NCBI GenBank assembly: GCA_017936125.1
Contig: JAGBGE010000029.1
Coordinates: forward strand, 1-35,568
Source: Clostridia bacterium
GTDB taxonomy: Bacteria; Bacillota_A; Clostridia; Oscillospirales; CAG-272
Direction of reading: 5' to 3'
DNA: 35,568 bases
The notes under the pieces: model-generated
What the model was told of the DNA's origin: nothing
Seen by the model: only the letters and a program-made list of their open reading frames with translations
The model's database searches: none
Translations under genes and position numbers: made by a program
In this document: positions 15,208-24,366 of the stretch, piece by piece
Layout of the letters: every line of letters begins with the position of its first letter
How positions within the stretch are numbered: position 1 is the first letter of the stretch

Positions 15208-15208
15208 G

Positions 15209-18079
15209 GTGATTTATATGCCCAATTTACCTATCAAAATAACTCAGATTTCTAAAGATTTTGACATAAAGTCCAAGGACGTCCTCGATATTTTCAAGGA
15301 CCTTGGCATTGAGAAGAAAAGCGGCGGCTCTGCCGATCTCGACGAGTTTGAGCTTTTCCTCTCGCATCTCACCTTGAAGAATCAGATCAAGGATCTCGAC
15401 GCATACAGAGATGGCCGCACCAAGATTAAGAGCGCGGTAGAGAAGAAGGAGAAGAAGCCCGCAGCTCCCAAGGCTGAAGCGAAGCCCGAGGTTAAGGCTG
15501 AGGCTCCCAAGGCTGAAGAAAAGGCTGCGCCCAAGAAGGCAGAGCCCAAGGCAGAGAAGCCTGTGGAGAAGGCAGAGCCTGCCAAGAAGCCTGTAGAGGC
15601 AAGACCTGCGCAGCAGAAGCCTGCTCCCCAGCAGAATAAGCAGGGTACAAGACCCGAGCGTTCGGGCGAGAGACGCGGTGACTTCGATAAGAAGAATAGT
15701 TATCAGAAGTATAACGCGCAGCCTCAGGCAAATCCCTTCGCCAAGAAGCTTGACAATATGCAGAGAGCGGCGCAGGGACTCAGGAATCCTAACTCCCAGT
15801 GGCAGAAGCCCGCTGAGGCAAAGAAGCCCGTCGAGGAAAAGAAGCCCGTAGCCGAGGTTAAGCCCGCGCAGCAGCCTACCGCCCCCAAGTCCGAGCTTCG
15901 TCCCGCACAGCAGGCGCAGCTTGAGAAGCAGCAGAAGCTCGAGGCGCAGAAGGCTCAGCAGCAGAAGCCTGCTGAGGCAAAGAAGCCGAAGAAGGAAGAG
16001 AAGAAGGCGCAGAAGCAGCAGTTCAAGACTCTCACTCCTACCGTTCAGCAGGACGTCAAGGGCGGTGTAAATATCGGCGCGGAGTACGTGAGCGATACTG
16101 CTCCCAAGACTCGTGTGGTTGACACGAGAACCTCCGACGTAAACCTTTCCAAGTACGATGACAGATATAACGACCACTACTATTCCATTCTCAACGGCGG
16201 CGATTCCAAGGCGTCGAAGCAGAAGCTCAAGAAGCAGGATAACAGAGGTCAGAATCAGAAGAGCGCGAAGGATAAGGAAAGAGCAGCGCAGGAGAGAATC
16301 AAGAAGATGGAAGCCGAGCGCGCGAGAAACAAGCAGCTCGAGATTACCGTTCCCGATGAGATTACCGTCGTAGAGCTTGCTTCCAGAATGAAGAAGACCG
16401 CGGCAGAGGTTATCAAGAAGCTCATGTTTATGGGCGAGATGAAGGGACTTAATGACGTTATTGACTACGCTACCGCAGAGCTTATCGCCGATGAATTTGG
16501 CGTTAAGGTTACCAAAGAGGTTGTCGTTACCATCGAGGAGAAGCTCTTCACCGAGGCAGAGGACGCGGCAGAGGATCTTATCGAGCGCGCGCCCGTCGTA
16601 TGCGTAATGGGTCACGTTGACCACGGTAAGACATCTATCCTTGACGCTATCAGACACACCAACGTAACTCGCGGCGAGGCAGGCGGTATTACTCAGGCTA
16701 TCGGCGCGTACAGAGTAAAGGCTAATGGCAAGGACATTACCTTCCTTGACACCCCCGGTCACGAAGCCTTCACGGCTATGCGTATGAGAGGCGCGAAGTC
16801 TACCGATATCGCGATTCTCGTTGTTGCGGCAGACGACGGTGTAATGCCCCAGACTGTTGAGGCGATTAACCACGCAAAGGCTGCGGGTATTGATATTATA
16901 GTGGCAATTAACAAGATGGATAAGCAGACCGCAAACCCCGACAACGTGCTCAACCAGCTTACTCAGTACGAGCTTGTTCCCGAGGCGTGGGGCGGTGACG
17001 TAATCTGCGTACCCTGCTCGGCACACACCGGTATGGGTATTGACGACCTTCTTGAGAACGTGCTTCTCGTTGCGGAGGTCAAGGAGCTTAAGGCTAACCC
17101 CAAGCGTCGCGCGGCAGGACTTGTTATCGAGTCCAAGCTTGACAGAGGCCGCGGTCCCGTTGCAACTGTTCTCGTTCAGAACGGTACTCTCCATCAGGGC
17201 GACTACGTTATCGTAGGTAACGCGGTTGGTAGAGTTCGTGCGATGGTTGACGATAAGGGCAAGACCGTCAAGGCCGCAGGTCCTTCCGTTCCCGTTGAGA
17301 TTATCGGTCTTGACGACGTTCCCCAGGCGGGTGACGAGCTCAATGCGGTTGAGGACGAGAGAATGGCGAAGAACCTTGCAGAGCAGCGCCGCGAGAGACT
17401 CCGTCAGGAGATTCTCCAGGCTAACTCGAGAGTAAATCTCGACGAGCTCTTCGGTCAGATTGCGGCAGGTGTCAAGACGCTTAACATCGTAGTTAAGGCA
17501 GACGTCGCAGGCTCTGTTGAGGCGGTTAAGGCATCGCTCCTCAAGCTCTCTAACGAGGAAGTTAAGGTTGCCGTAATTCACTCGGCAGTCGGCGGTATCA
17601 CCGAGAGCGACGTTATGCTCGCGGCAGCATCGAATGCAATTATCTGCGGCTTCAACGTTCGTCCCGACAAGAATGCGCTTGACTCCGCCGAGAGAAATAA
17701 GGTTGATATCCGTACCCACAGAATTATCTATGAGATTATCGACGAGGTTGAGGCCGCTATGAAGGGTATGCTTGCGCCTACCTACAAGGAGGTTCTCCTT
17801 GGTCACGCCGAGGTCAGACAGACTATCAAGGTGCCGAACGTCGGTATCATTGCAGGCTGCTATATCCTTGACGGTAAGATTATCCGTAGCGCGCAGATTC
17901 GTATCGTTCGTGACGGTATCGTAATCTTCGAGGATAAGATTGCATCTCTGCGTCGTTTCAAGGACGACGTTAAGGAGGTCAACGAGGGCTACGAGTGCGG
18001 TGTCGGCATTGAAAAGTTCAACGACATTCGCGAGGGCGACACTCTCGAGGCATTTATTATGGAGGAAGTCAAGAGATAA
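15209..18079 (+). CDS. infB: Translation initiation factor IF-2
   Basis: GTPase that brings fMet-tRNA to the 30S subunit and promotes subunit joining. The 956-residue protein has a short N-terminal IF2_N helix domain (about 5-55), a long Lys/Pro/Ala/Gln-rich linker (about 70-300), a second N domain (about 385-440), then the GTPase domain with G1 GHVDHGKT (468-475), G3 DTPGH (514-518) and G4 NKMD (568-571), followed by beta-barrel, IF3-like and C-terminal fMet-tRNA-binding domains. The start is GTG 15209, or ATG 15218 three codons on. It is the last gene of its operon; rbfA, often next, is not here. The linker is low complexity and probably varies between strains. Confidence 0.95.
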   Translation: MIYMPNLPIKITQISKDFDIKSKDVLDIFKDLGIEKKSGGSADLDEFELFLSHLTLKNQIKDLDAYRDGRTKIKSAVEKKEKKPAAPKAEAKPEVKAEAPKAEEKAAPKKAEPKAEKPVEKAEPAKKPVEARPAQQKPAPQQNKQGTRPERSGERRGDFDKKNSYQKYNAQPQANPFAKKLDNMQRAAQGLRNPNSQWQKPAEAKKPVEEKKPVAEVKPAQQPTAPKSELRPAQQAQLEKQQKLEAQKAQQQKPAEAKKPKKEEKKAQKQQFKTLTPTVQQDVKGGVNIGAEYVSDTAPKTRVVDTRTSDVNLSKYDDRYNDHYYSILNGGDSKASKQKLKKQDNRGQNQKSAKDKERAAQERIKKMEAERARNKQLEITVPDEITVVELASRMKKTAAEVIKKLMFMGEMKGLNDVIDYATAELIADEFGVKVTKEVVVTIEEKLFTEAEDAAEDLIERAPVVCVMGHVDHGKTSILDAIRHTNVTRGEAGGITQAIGAYRVKANGKDITFLDTPGHEAFTAMRMRGAKSTDIAILVVAADDGVMPQTVEAINHAKAAGIDIIVAINKMDKQTANPDNVLNQLTQYELVPEAWGGDVICVPCSAHTGMGIDDLLENVLLVAEVKELKANPKRRAAGLVIESKLDRGRGPVATVLVQNGTLHQGDYVIVGNAVGRVRAMVDDKGKTVKAAGPSVPVEIIGLDDVPQAGDELNAVEDERMAKNLAEQRRERLRQEILQANSRVNLDELFGQIAAGVKTLNIVVKADVAGSVEAVKASLLKLSNEEVKVAVIHSAVGGITESDVMLAAASNAIICGFNVRPDKNALDSAERNKVDIRTHRIIYEIIDEVEAAMKGMLAPTYKEVLLGHAEVRQTIKVPNVGIIAGCYILDGKIIRSAQIRIVRDGIVIFEDKIASLRRFKDDVKEVNEGYECGVGIEKFNDIREGDTLEAFIMEEVKR

Positions 18080-18110
18080 TTCGAAATTCGGAATTTGGAA
18101 TTCGAAATTA
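18080..18110. repeat. AATTCGAAATT direct/inverted repeat
   Basis: The unit AATTCGAAATT occurs twice (about 18079-18090 and 18100-18110), around CGGAATTTGG. The centre of each unit is the palindrome TTCGAA, so the whole can also pair as a stem. It lies between the infB stop and its terminator and looks like a small dispersed repeat; other copies would need the genome. Confidence 0.45.
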
Positions 18111-18122
18111 AATAATCCGTCC

Positions 18123-18157
18123 AAAACGGCTGGGATATAAGATATCCCAGCCGTTTT
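18123..18157 (+). terminator. Terminator of the infB operon
   Basis: Perfect 16-bp stem AAAACGGCTGGGATAT / ATATCCCAGCCGTTTT with an AAG loop, followed by ATTT. It is strong and symmetrical, so it could act on both strands. Confidence 0.9.
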
Positions 18158-18238
18158 ATTTAAAGAACAAAAATCCTTATTATTCATAAAATTAATAGTG
18201 GGAGTAATGGACTTTTACTCCAAAGACTATAAAGGAAA

Positions 18239-18991
18239 TTGGACATTTTAAGTTTGAAAATAGTAATACTTACCGCCTTTGGAGTGGGTGGAGCGACGAT
18301 TTTCGGCGCGCTGATAGGGCTGATATTCAAGAGAATGCCGACGAGGTATAATAACGCAATTCTTGCGTTTGCCGCAGGCGTTATGATGGCGGCGGCAATG
18401 ATTGGACTTATATTTCCGTCACTCGAATATGGCGGAAAATTTGGCGTTTTGACAACCATAGTTGGTATTTTTGTCGGCGCAGCGTCGGTAAATCTGCTTG
18501 ATATGCTGCTGCCGAGGCTATACAATTTCACGAGAGGCAGTGACGACGGCGGACTGAAAAAGGTAGTGCTCTTCGTCAGCGCGATAGCGATACACAATCT
18601 GCCCGAGGGCATAGCCGCGGGAGTGGGCTTCGGTACGGGCGAGATAGGCGATGCGCTGCTTATCGCTACTGCGATAGCATTGCAGAATATTCCCGAGGGA
18701 ATGATTGTTTTCGTCGCTATGCTCGGCGTAGGAATTTCACCCGGGCGCACCTTCTTTTATGCCGCAATGACTGGCGTCGTCGAAATAGTAGGCACGCTGC
18801 TCGGCTACTTTGCGGTGAACGTTTCATCAGCGGTTTTGCCCTTTGCGCTCGCCTTCGCAGGCGGCACGATGCTTTACGTTATCAGCGATGAAATGATACC
18901 TGATACCCACGCGCGCGATGGCGGTCATATCACGACCTACTTTCTGCTTATCGGCTTCGCCTTTATGCTCCTTTTCGATGCTCTTATCTGA
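18239..18991 (+). CDS. ZIP-family metal transporter
   Basis: Imports divalent metal, probably zinc, across the cytoplasmic membrane. About 250 residues with eight hydrophobic helices and the two metal-site motifs of the family: HNLPEG (119-124) in helix 4 and QNIPEG (149-154) in helix 5. The loop between helices 3 and 4 is short and lacks a His run, as in ZupT-like bacterial members. The start is unsure: TTG 18239 lies only two bases after AAAGGA, while TTG 18254 has better spacing and would drop five residues. It stands alone between terminators 18123-18157 and 18998-19029. Confidence 0.85.
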   Translation: MDILSLKIVILTAFGVGGATIFGALIGLIFKRMPTRYNNAILAFAAGVMMAAAMIGLIFPSLEYGGKFGVLTTIVGIFVGAASVNLLDMLLPRLYNFTRGSDDGGLKKVVLFVSAIAIHNLPEGIAAGVGFGTGEIGDALLIATAIALQNIPEGMIVFVAMLGVGISPGRTFFYAAMTGVVEIVGTLLGYFAVNVSSAVLPFALAFAGGTMLYVISDEMIPDTHARDGGHITTYFLLIGFAFMLLFDALI

Positions 18992-18997
18992 TTTTTC

Positions 18998-19029
18998 GGC
19001 TCTCTCATAGGTCGGGAGAGCCTTTTTTT
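18998..19029 (+). terminator. Terminator after ZIP transporter
   Basis: GGCTCTCTC / GGGAGAGCC stem with one G-U pair and a short loop, followed by seven T; 7 bases after the ZIP stop codon. Confidence 0.9.
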
Positions 19030-19062
19030 AATGCAATTTCGCTCCTTTTTCGCAAAATACTC

Positions 19063-19091
19063 TTGAATATTACTCGAAAAAAATATATAAT
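19063..19091 (+). promoter_or_regulatory. Promoter of the HD-copA operon
   Basis: TTGAAT (19063-19068), 17-bp spacer, TATAAT (19086-19091); a second TATAAT follows at 19092-19097. No obvious copper-repressor operator was seen around it. Confidence 0.7.
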
Positions 19092-19123
19092 TATAATGTA
19101 AGATTATGCGAAAGAGGTAACTT

Positions 19124-19783
19124 ATGGTAAAATTTGAAGATATAAAGAACGACTCGGCTATTCGCGCCTACATAAAGGCCGCCGACGCATCACTAAGCTC
19201 GCTTGGCTACACCGAGCACAGCTTTGCTCACGTGACTATGGTCTCCGAAATGGCGGCAAGAATACTCGAAAAGCTCGGCACTGACGAGCGCACCGTCGAG
19301 CTTGCTAAAATTGCGGGCTTTCTCCACGATATAGGCAACCTGGTCAATCGCTCGGAGCATTCGCAGAGCGGCGCGGTTATGGCGTTCAGAATTCTCGACA
19401 ATATGGGTATGCCTGCCGAGGAGATAGCGACTATCGTCACCGCTATCGGCAATCACGACGAGGGCACGGGCGTGCCTGTTGACGCGGTATCCGCGGCGCT
19501 CATTCTTGCGGACAAGTCCGACGTGCGTCGCAGCCGTGTACGCAACTCCGACCCTGCGACCTTCGATATTCACGACAGAGTGAACTACTCTGTGCTGGAA
19601 TCAAGTCTTGATATTGATACCGAGCAGAAAATTGCCAGACTCACACTGAAAATTGACACCGAAATCAGCTCTCTTATGAGTTATTTTGAGATATTCCTCG
19701 GCCGTATGACTCTCTGCTGTCGCGCGGCTGAAAGACTCGGACTCGCCTTCAAGCTTACTATCAACGAGCAGAATTTCATATAA
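19124..19783 (+). CDS. HD-domain phosphohydrolase
   Basis: A 219-residue metal-dependent hydrolase of the HD superfamily. The metal ligands are visible in order: H36, H68-D69 (FLHDIGN), H79, H111-D112 (GNHDEG) and D130 (ILADKSDV), giving the layout of two-metal HD enzymes that act on nucleotides or phosphoesters. The remaining third is helical without a clear second domain. Substrate is not predictable. It has a good AAAGAGG site and its stop is 15 bases before copA, so the two are co-transcribed. A copper link is suggested only by the neighbour. Confidence 0.85.
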   Translation: MVKFEDIKNDSAIRAYIKAADASLSSLGYTEHSFAHVTMVSEMAARILEKLGTDERTVELAKIAGFLHDIGNLVNRSEHSQSGAVMAFRILDNMGMPAEEIATIVTAIGNHDEGTGVPVDAVSAALILADKSDVRRSRVRNSDPATFDIHDRVNYSVLESSLDIDTEQKIARLTLKIDTEISSLMSYFEIFLGRMTLCCRAAERLGLAFKLTINEQNFI

Positions 19784-19798
19784 GAAAGAGGTATAGTT

Positions 19799-22243
19799 TT
19801 GAGAAGCTATAACGTTACCGGTATGAGCTGTGCCGCCTGCTCCGCGCGTGTTGAGCGGGCCGTTTCCTCACTCGAAGGAGTGAGCAAGTGCAGTGTCAAT
19901 CTATTGACGAACAGTATGCAGATAGACGGTACGGCAAGCGATGAGTCGATAATACTTGCAGTTGAGTCGGCAGGCTACGGCGCATCACCAAAATCCGATA
20001 AAAAGCAAGAGAATGTAAATAAAACTAGTCAAGCAAACGAAATCAAGGGCGTAACGGCAAGGCTTGTCGCCTCGATAGCGCTGCTTTTAGTGCTTATGTA
20101 TCTCTCTATGGGATACGTTATGTGGTCGGCTCCGTTGCCTGCTGTGTTCGCCGAAAATCCGCTGACGGTAGCGCTCGCACAGCTATTGCTTTCGGGAATA
20201 ATTCTTGTTATAAATCAGCGTTTCTTCATAAGCGGTGTTAAGGCGATTATAAATCGCTCGCCCAATATGGACACGCTTGTGGCGCTTGGCTCGGGTGTAT
20301 CATTTGCGTATAGCGTGTACGTCGTATTCCGTATGTGCGTTGACGCGCAGAATGCGCATCTCTTGCACGGACTTTATTTCGAGTCAGCGGCTATGATTCT
20401 CACGCTTATCACGGTTGGCAAGCTGCTCGAGGCGAGAGCCAAGGGCAAGACCACCGATGCTATAAACAGCCTTATCAAGCTTTCGCCAAAGACGGCTACT
20501 GTTGTCCGTGACGGCGTGGAGCTGAAAATTCCCGCGCGCGAGGTGCGCGTCGGTGATATATTCCTCGTCAGACCGGGTGAGAGCGTGGCGGTTGACGGAG
20601 TTGTAGTCGAGGGCGTCAGCAGCATTAATGAGGCAGCGCTTACGGGGGAGTCTATTCCTGTCGATAAGCAGTCCGGTGACAGAGTCCTCGCCGCGACGGT
20701 GAACACCACGGGCTTCCTCAAGTGCCGTGCCGAGAAGGTCGGTGACGATACCGCGATAGCCTCGGTTATCAGAATGGTCGAGGACGCCTCGGCTACCAAA
20801 GCCCCGATTGCCAAGGTTGCCGACAGAGTTTCGGGCGTTTTCGTTCCCGTAGTTATTTCTATTGCAGTAGTTACCTTTGCGGTATGGATGATTATTAACG
20901 GTGACTTTCCCCACGCACTTGAGCGTGGAATTTCGGTGCTTGTCATAAGCTGTCCCTGCGCTCTCGGACTTGCGACTCCCGTTGCTATTATGGTCGGCAG
21001 CGGCGTTGGCGCGAAGCTTGGCGTGCTGTTCAAGAATGCCGAGGCGCTTGAGCTGACGGGCAAAGCGAGAACCGTCGTGCTTGACAAGACCGGTACTATC
21101 ACGAGGGGCGAGCCCGAGGTGACAGAGGTTATTCCGCTTGCCGTTACCGAAGCCGAGCTTCTATCACTCGCTGCGGCTATTGAGTCGGCTAGCGAGCACC
21201 CACTCGCAAGTGCGGTGTGCAGATATGCCGAGGACAGAGCAGAGAAGATTACCGTAACCGACTTCGAGGCGCTTGCCGGCAGCGGCGTTCGCGCAAGGCT
21301 CGACGGCGAGGAGATATACGGCGGTAGCTACAAGTTTATTTCCACGGTGACCGACACGGCGAATGCGCTTCCGCACTACGAAAGGCTTTCTGGCGAGGGC
21401 AAGACTCCGCTTCTCTTTACTAAAGCAGGGAAGCTTATCGGTATTATAGCGGTTGCCGATGCTATCCGTGAGGATAGCGCAGAGGCTATTGCCGAGATGA
21501 AGAAAATCGGTATGCGCGTAGTGATGCTCACGGGTGATAATTCCCGCACCGCCGAGGCGATAGGCAGGGCGGCTGGAGTCGACGAGGTTATATCCGACGT
21601 TCTCCCTGACGGCAAGGAAGCGGTGATAAAGCAAATCTCCGAAAATGAGCGAGTGATAATGGTCGGCGACGGCATCAACGATGCTCCTGCCTTGACACGT
21701 GCTGACGTCGGTATGGCTATCGGCGGTGGTACGGATATTGCTATCGAGTCGGCGAGCGTCGTGCTTATGCGCGATTCTCTTTCTGACGTAGCCCGCGCTG
21801 TAAAGCTCGGTCGAAGCGTGCTGAATAATATTTATCAGAATCTCGGCTGGGCGTTTATCTACAACCTTGTCGGCATTCCGCTTGCGGCAGGACTATTTGG
21901 ACTCGAGCTCGACCCGATGTTTGGCGCGGCGGCAATGAGTCTGTCGAGCTTCTCGGTGGTTATGAATGCTTTGAGGCTCAATACTTTTGCGAATAAATAT
22001 AACAAAACAAAGAAAAAAGAGGTAAATGCGGTTATGAAAATTACAATGAAGATAAACGGAATGATGTGCCCTCACTGTGAGGCTAGAGTTCGCGACGTGC
22101 TTTCCGCGCTTGAGTGTGTGGAGCTTGCAGAGGTCAGCCACAAGGACGGCACCGCGATAATTACTCCCAAGGGTGAGTGCGACAAGGCGCTCCTCAAATC
22201 CACCGTCGAGGCAGCAGGCTACGAGGTTGTATCTGTAGACTAA
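19799..22243 (+). CDS. copA: Cu(I)-exporting P1B-type ATPase with fused C-terminal CopZ-like domain
   Basis: Pumps cuprous ions out of the cytoplasm. The 814-residue protein begins with a heavy-metal-binding domain (GMSCAAC, 8-14), then eight helices with the ion-site CPC (385-387), the actuator TGE (282-284), phosphorylation site DKTGT (D429) and GDGINDAP. YN in helix 7 (FIYNLVG) and M-x-x-S-S in helix 8 mark Cu(I) specificity. After the last helix and a Lys-rich linker comes an extra metal domain (746-814) with GMMCPHC, the size of the chaperone CopZ. Start TTG 19799 after AAAGAGG. An internal ribosome site precedes the last domain. Confidence 0.92.
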   Translation: MRSYNVTGMSCAACSARVERAVSSLEGVSKCSVNLLTNSMQIDGTASDESIILAVESAGYGASPKSDKKQENVNKTSQANEIKGVTARLVASIALLLVLMYLSMGYVMWSAPLPAVFAENPLTVALAQLLLSGIILVINQRFFISGVKAIINRSPNMDTLVALGSGVSFAYSVYVVFRMCVDAQNAHLLHGLYFESAAMILTLITVGKLLEARAKGKTTDAINSLIKLSPKTATVVRDGVELKIPAREVRVGDIFLVRPGESVAVDGVVVEGVSSINEAALTGESIPVDKQSGDRVLAATVNTTGFLKCRAEKVGDDTAIASVIRMVEDASATKAPIAKVADRVSGVFVPVVISIAVVTFAVWMIINGDFPHALERGISVLVISCPCALGLATPVAIMVGSGVGAKLGVLFKNAEALELTGKARTVVLDKTGTITRGEPEVTEVIPLAVTEAELLSLAAAIESASEHPLASAVCRYAEDRAEKITVTDFEALAGSGVRARLDGEEIYGGSYKFISTVTDTANALPHYERLSGEGKTPLLFTKAGKLIGIIAVADAIREDSAEAIAEMKKIGMRVVMLTGDNSRTAEAIGRAAGVDEVISDVLPDGKEAVIKQISENERVIMVGDGINDAPALTRADVGMAIGGGTDIAIESASVVLMRDSLSDVARAVKLGRSVLNNIYQNLGWAFIYNLVGIPLAAGLFGLELDPMFGAAAMSLSSFSVVMNALRLNTFANKYNKTKKKEVNAVMKITMKINGMMCPHCEARVRDVLSALECVELAEVSHKDGTAIITPKGECDKALLKSTVEAAGYEVVSVD
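22034..22243 (+). CDS. Possible internal start giving a free CopZ-like chaperone
   Basis: Within copA, in frame, AAAGAGG (22016-22022) is followed 11 bases later by ATG 22034. Translation from there gives a complete 69-residue copper-chaperone domain with GMMCPHC, the length of CopZ. The same AAGAGG-type site drives the HD gene and copA itself. It may be a relic of a former separate copZ joined to copA, or an active second start. Independent production is inferred only. Confidence 0.4.
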   Translation: MKITMKINGMMCPHCEARVRDVLSALECVELAEVSHKDGTAIITPKGECDKALLKSTVEAAGYEVVSVD

Positions 22244-22281
22244 GCAAAAATTAAAAAGAACATTTTTGTGCAATTTTACCC

Positions 22282-22311
22282 TTGCATTTTCGACCTAATT
22301 TATGGTAAAAT
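22282..22311 (+). promoter_or_regulatory. Promoter of the CarD-like gene
   Basis: TTGCAT (22282-22287), 18-bp spacer, TAAAAT (22306-22311), about 30 bases before the start codon. Confidence 0.6.
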
Positions 22312-22342
22312 AGTATAAAAGAAATTCATCGGAGACGTGTCT

Positions 22343-22849
22343 ATGCATAAGATTGGCGAAAATATTTTATATGGCTCCAGCGGCGTTATGACCGTTGTTG
22401 ATATAAGAGAGGAGACAATAGGTGATCAGCCTCGCAGCTACTACGTTTTGCGCGCGGCGACAGGTCACTCGGAGTCGCTCGTTTTCGTTCCTACCGACAA
22501 TGAGAAGCTCACGGCAGCCATGTATATGCTTCTTTCGCCCGAGGATATAGAGACGCTCTTTAATTCAAATGTCGACCCTTCGGTAATCGAGTGGAACGAT
22601 AACAGCCGTTCTCGCACCGAGTACTTCAAGCGAATTATGGAGTCGGGTGACAGAGCGATGATGCTTGCTATGATACGCGCGATATATGAGAGCGGAATCA
22701 GACGAATCGAAGCCGGAAAGAAGAACTTTCTAGCTGACGAATCGGTGAAGCAAAAAACGGAGAGACTTCTCGCCACAGAGTTTTCGATAGTTCTCGGCAT
22801 CACCGAGGACGAGGCGCTCGAACGAATCAAGTCGAAAATTGAGAGTTGA
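22343..22849 (+). CDS. CarD/CdnL-family transcription regulator
   Basis: A 168-residue protein of the CarD/CdnL/TRCF family, which binds the RNA polymerase beta subunit and stabilises open promoter complexes. The N-terminal Tudor-like part (IGENILYGSSGVMTVVDI, with LVFVPTDN later) is the polymerase-interacting fold; the C-terminal half (about 75-168) is all helical, as in the DNA-minor-groove-binding part. I preferred ATG 22343, 8 bases after GGAG, over GTG 22337. In Clostridia several such paralogues occur, so a specific regulon cannot be named. It is monocistronic with terminator 22877-22925. Confidence 0.85.
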   Translation: MHKIGENILYGSSGVMTVVDIREETIGDQPRSYYVLRAATGHSESLVFVPTDNEKLTAAMYMLLSPEDIETLFNSNVDPSVIEWNDNSRSRTEYFKRIMESGDRAMMLAMIRAIYESGIRRIEAGKKNFLADESVKQKTERLLATEFSIVLGITEDEALERIKSKIES

Positions 22850-22876
22850 TTTTTACCTGAAAAAATAAAATGATAC

Positions 22877-22925
22877 AAGAAGCAGAGTACACCATGTAAG
22901 CGGCGCACTCTGCTTCTTTTTTGCT
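22877..22925 (+). terminator. Terminator after the CarD-like gene
   Basis: AAGAAGCAGAGT / ACTCTGCTTCTT, a perfect 12-bp stem with an 18-base loop, followed by a run of T. Confidence 0.85.
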
Positions 22926-23020
22926 AACTATAATTTACAAATTGCCATACAAATCGGTTAAATTCTACTTTGCGGCTACCTCTTTTGCTGTTCGGTGGAG
23001 TTCGGAAAACAAAGTGTGGA

Positions 23021-23052
23021 AGCGACTTTCCTTTCGGTAGGTTGCTTTTTTT
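23021..23052 (+). terminator. Candidate terminator or attenuator
   Basis: AGCGACTTTCC-TTTC-GGTAGGTTGCT with two G-U pairs and one mismatch, followed by seven T. No gene lies between it and the terminator at 22877-22925, so it could end a short RNA or act in the leader of the small gene at 23116. Its T-run overlaps the -35 of the promoter at 23042. Confidence 0.35.
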
Positions 23053-23070
23053 GCCTTTCCGTTATAAAAT
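23042..23070 (+). promoter_or_regulatory. Candidate promoter of the 64-residue protein gene
   Basis: TTGCTT (23042-23047), 17-bp spacer, TAAAAT (23065-23070), 45 bases before the start codon. Confidence 0.45.
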
Positions 23071-23115
23071 GAAGTTGGAAGGTCAATAATAGAACACAAA
23101 CGGAGAAAGGAAAAA

Positions 23116-23310
23116 ATGAAAATGCTAATATCTATGATAGCGTCAAAGCTGAATTTCAAAAATACTACAAAGAAAGCGCGTCTAAAGAAAAAACGCGCAT
23201 CGCTTGAGGCGGCGTATGGAAAGCCGCTCGAAGAATACAAAACGAACGAGGAAATGAACGCCTGGCTTATGCAGGTAGATCCCTATATGGCAGAGCTTTT
23301 TGAGGAATGA
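23116..23310 (+). CDS. Small basic protein, unknown
   Basis: A 64-residue protein with a short hydrophobic start (MKMLISMIASKL), a very basic middle (NTTKKARLKKKRAS) and an acidic end (YMAELFEE). I do not recognise it. An excellent ribosome site GGAGAAAGG lies 7 bases before the ATG and a plausible promoter is at 23042-23070, so I treat it as a real gene. It is convergent with metA, sharing the terminator at 23351-23396. Confidence 0.6.
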   Translation: MKMLISMIASKLNFKNTTKKARLKKKRASLEAAYGKPLEEYKTNEEMNAWLMQVDPYMAELFEE

Positions 23311-23350
23311 TTTCCTGCTACCTATGTACCGCCGGATGCAATTTCATAAG

Positions 23351-23396
23351 AAAAGAGCAAGAGTAAAAGGGGTATCCCTCTATTCCTGCTCTTTTT
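23351..23396 (-). terminator. Shared terminator between the small gene and metA
   Basis: AAAGAGCA / TGCTCTTT stem continued by a partly paired G/A- and C/T-rich inner part around AGGGGTATCCCT. T-rich flanks lie on both sides, so it fits termination of metA on the minus strand and of the small gene on the plus strand. Confidence 0.75.
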
Positions 23397-23397
23397 A

Positions 23398-24327
23398 TTA
23401 TTTCTTATTTTCGCCAATCTGCATTATATCGTAGGGAGTCGTCTGATATACGAAGTAGTTGAGCCAGTTGGTGAAGAGAAGCGTCGCGTGACCTCGCCAG
23501 GTGATCATCGGCGGCTGGGTGTCATCGTCATTCGGGAAGTAATTTTCGGGAATCTTCGGGTTAAGACCGGCATTCTTGTCACGGGTGTATTCCTTGTTCA
23601 GCGTGTCGGCATCGTACTCCGAGTGACCGGTGACGAAAATCTGCTTGCCGTTCGGGGTCTTGACGGTGTATACTCCTGCCTTGTCAGACGAGGAGAGAAT
23701 TTCGAGCCCCTCTATCGCCTCTATATCCTCGCGCTTCACAGTGGTGTAGCGAGAGTGAGGAACGTAGAACACGTCGTCAAAGCCACGGAAAAGGATAGAA
23801 CGCTTGTAGTCCACCTTGTGCGCATAGACACCCGAGAGCTTCTCGTCCATCATATACTTTTTCACGCCGAAGTGGTAGTAAAGTCCCGCCTGCGCGCCCC
23901 AGCAGATGTGAAGCGTCGAATGCACGTGTGACTTCGACCATTCCATTATCTCGCAGAGCTCCGCCCAGTAGTCGACCTCCTCGAACTCCATCTTCTCGAC
24001 GGGCGCACCCGTGATAATCATACCGTCGTAGTAGTTATTCTTGATGTCGGAGAACTCCTTGTAGAAGGCGAGCAAATGCTCCTCCCTCGTGTTCTTCGAC
24101 TGATGCGTGCTGGTGCGTATAAGCTCGATTTCCACCTGCAAGGGAGTGTTACCGAGCAGACGCGAGAGCTGCGTTTCGGTGTCGATTTTTGTCGGCATAA
24201 GGTTGAGAATAAGTATCTTCAGAGGACGGATATCCTGCGTTATAGCGCGGTTCTCGGTCATTACGAAGATATTTTCATTTTCCAGCGTTTTGACCGCCGG
24301 AAGCTCGTTTGGTATTTTAATCGGCAT
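23398..24327 (-). CDS. metA: Homoserine O-acetyltransferase, MetA family
   Basis: Activates homoserine for methionine synthesis. The 309-residue protein has the full MetA pattern: [11 protein letters not shown] near the start, acylated cysteine C142 ([15 protein letters not shown]) and VTGHSEYD carrying the catalytic His. Residue 111 is Glu (ITGAPVE). In this family Glu at this place, as in Bacillus cereus, selects acetyl-CoA while Gly, as in Escherichia coli, selects succinyl-CoA, so I call it acetyltransferase. It is the second gene after the sulfhydrylase, 39 bases downstream, with an AGAAAGG site, and the pair ends at 23351-23396. Confidence 0.93.
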   Translation of the reverse strand: MPIKIPNELPAVKTLENENIFVMTENRAITQDIRPLKILILNLMPTKIDTETQLSRLLGNTPLQVEIELIRTSTHQSKNTREEHLLAFYKEFSDIKNNYYDGMIITGAPVEKMEFEEVDYWAELCEIMEWSKSHVHSTLHICWGAQAGLYYHFGVKKYMMDEKLSGVYAHKVDYKRSILFRGFDDVFYVPHSRYTTVKREDIEAIEGLEILSSSDKAGVYTVKTPNGKQIFVTGHSEYDADTLNKEYTRDKNAGLNPKIPENYFPNDDDTQPPMITWRGHATLLFTNWLNYFVYQTTPYDIMQIGENKK

Positions 24328-24366
24328 TTAGTCGATACCTTTCTAAATTAGTAATCAGTATAATAA

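Noticed and set aside
15430..16020. Repeated AAGCCC/GCAGAG-like tracts in infB as a possible repeat array
   Set aside because: Ordinary Lys/Pro/Ala/Gln low-complexity linker of IF-2, not regular enough for a CRISPR or tandem repeat.
15227..18187. 986-residue open frame antisense to infB
   Set aside because: It is a mirror of infB's biased codons; composition is Leu/Arg/Ser-rich, no ribosome site or domain is seen, and infB is certain.
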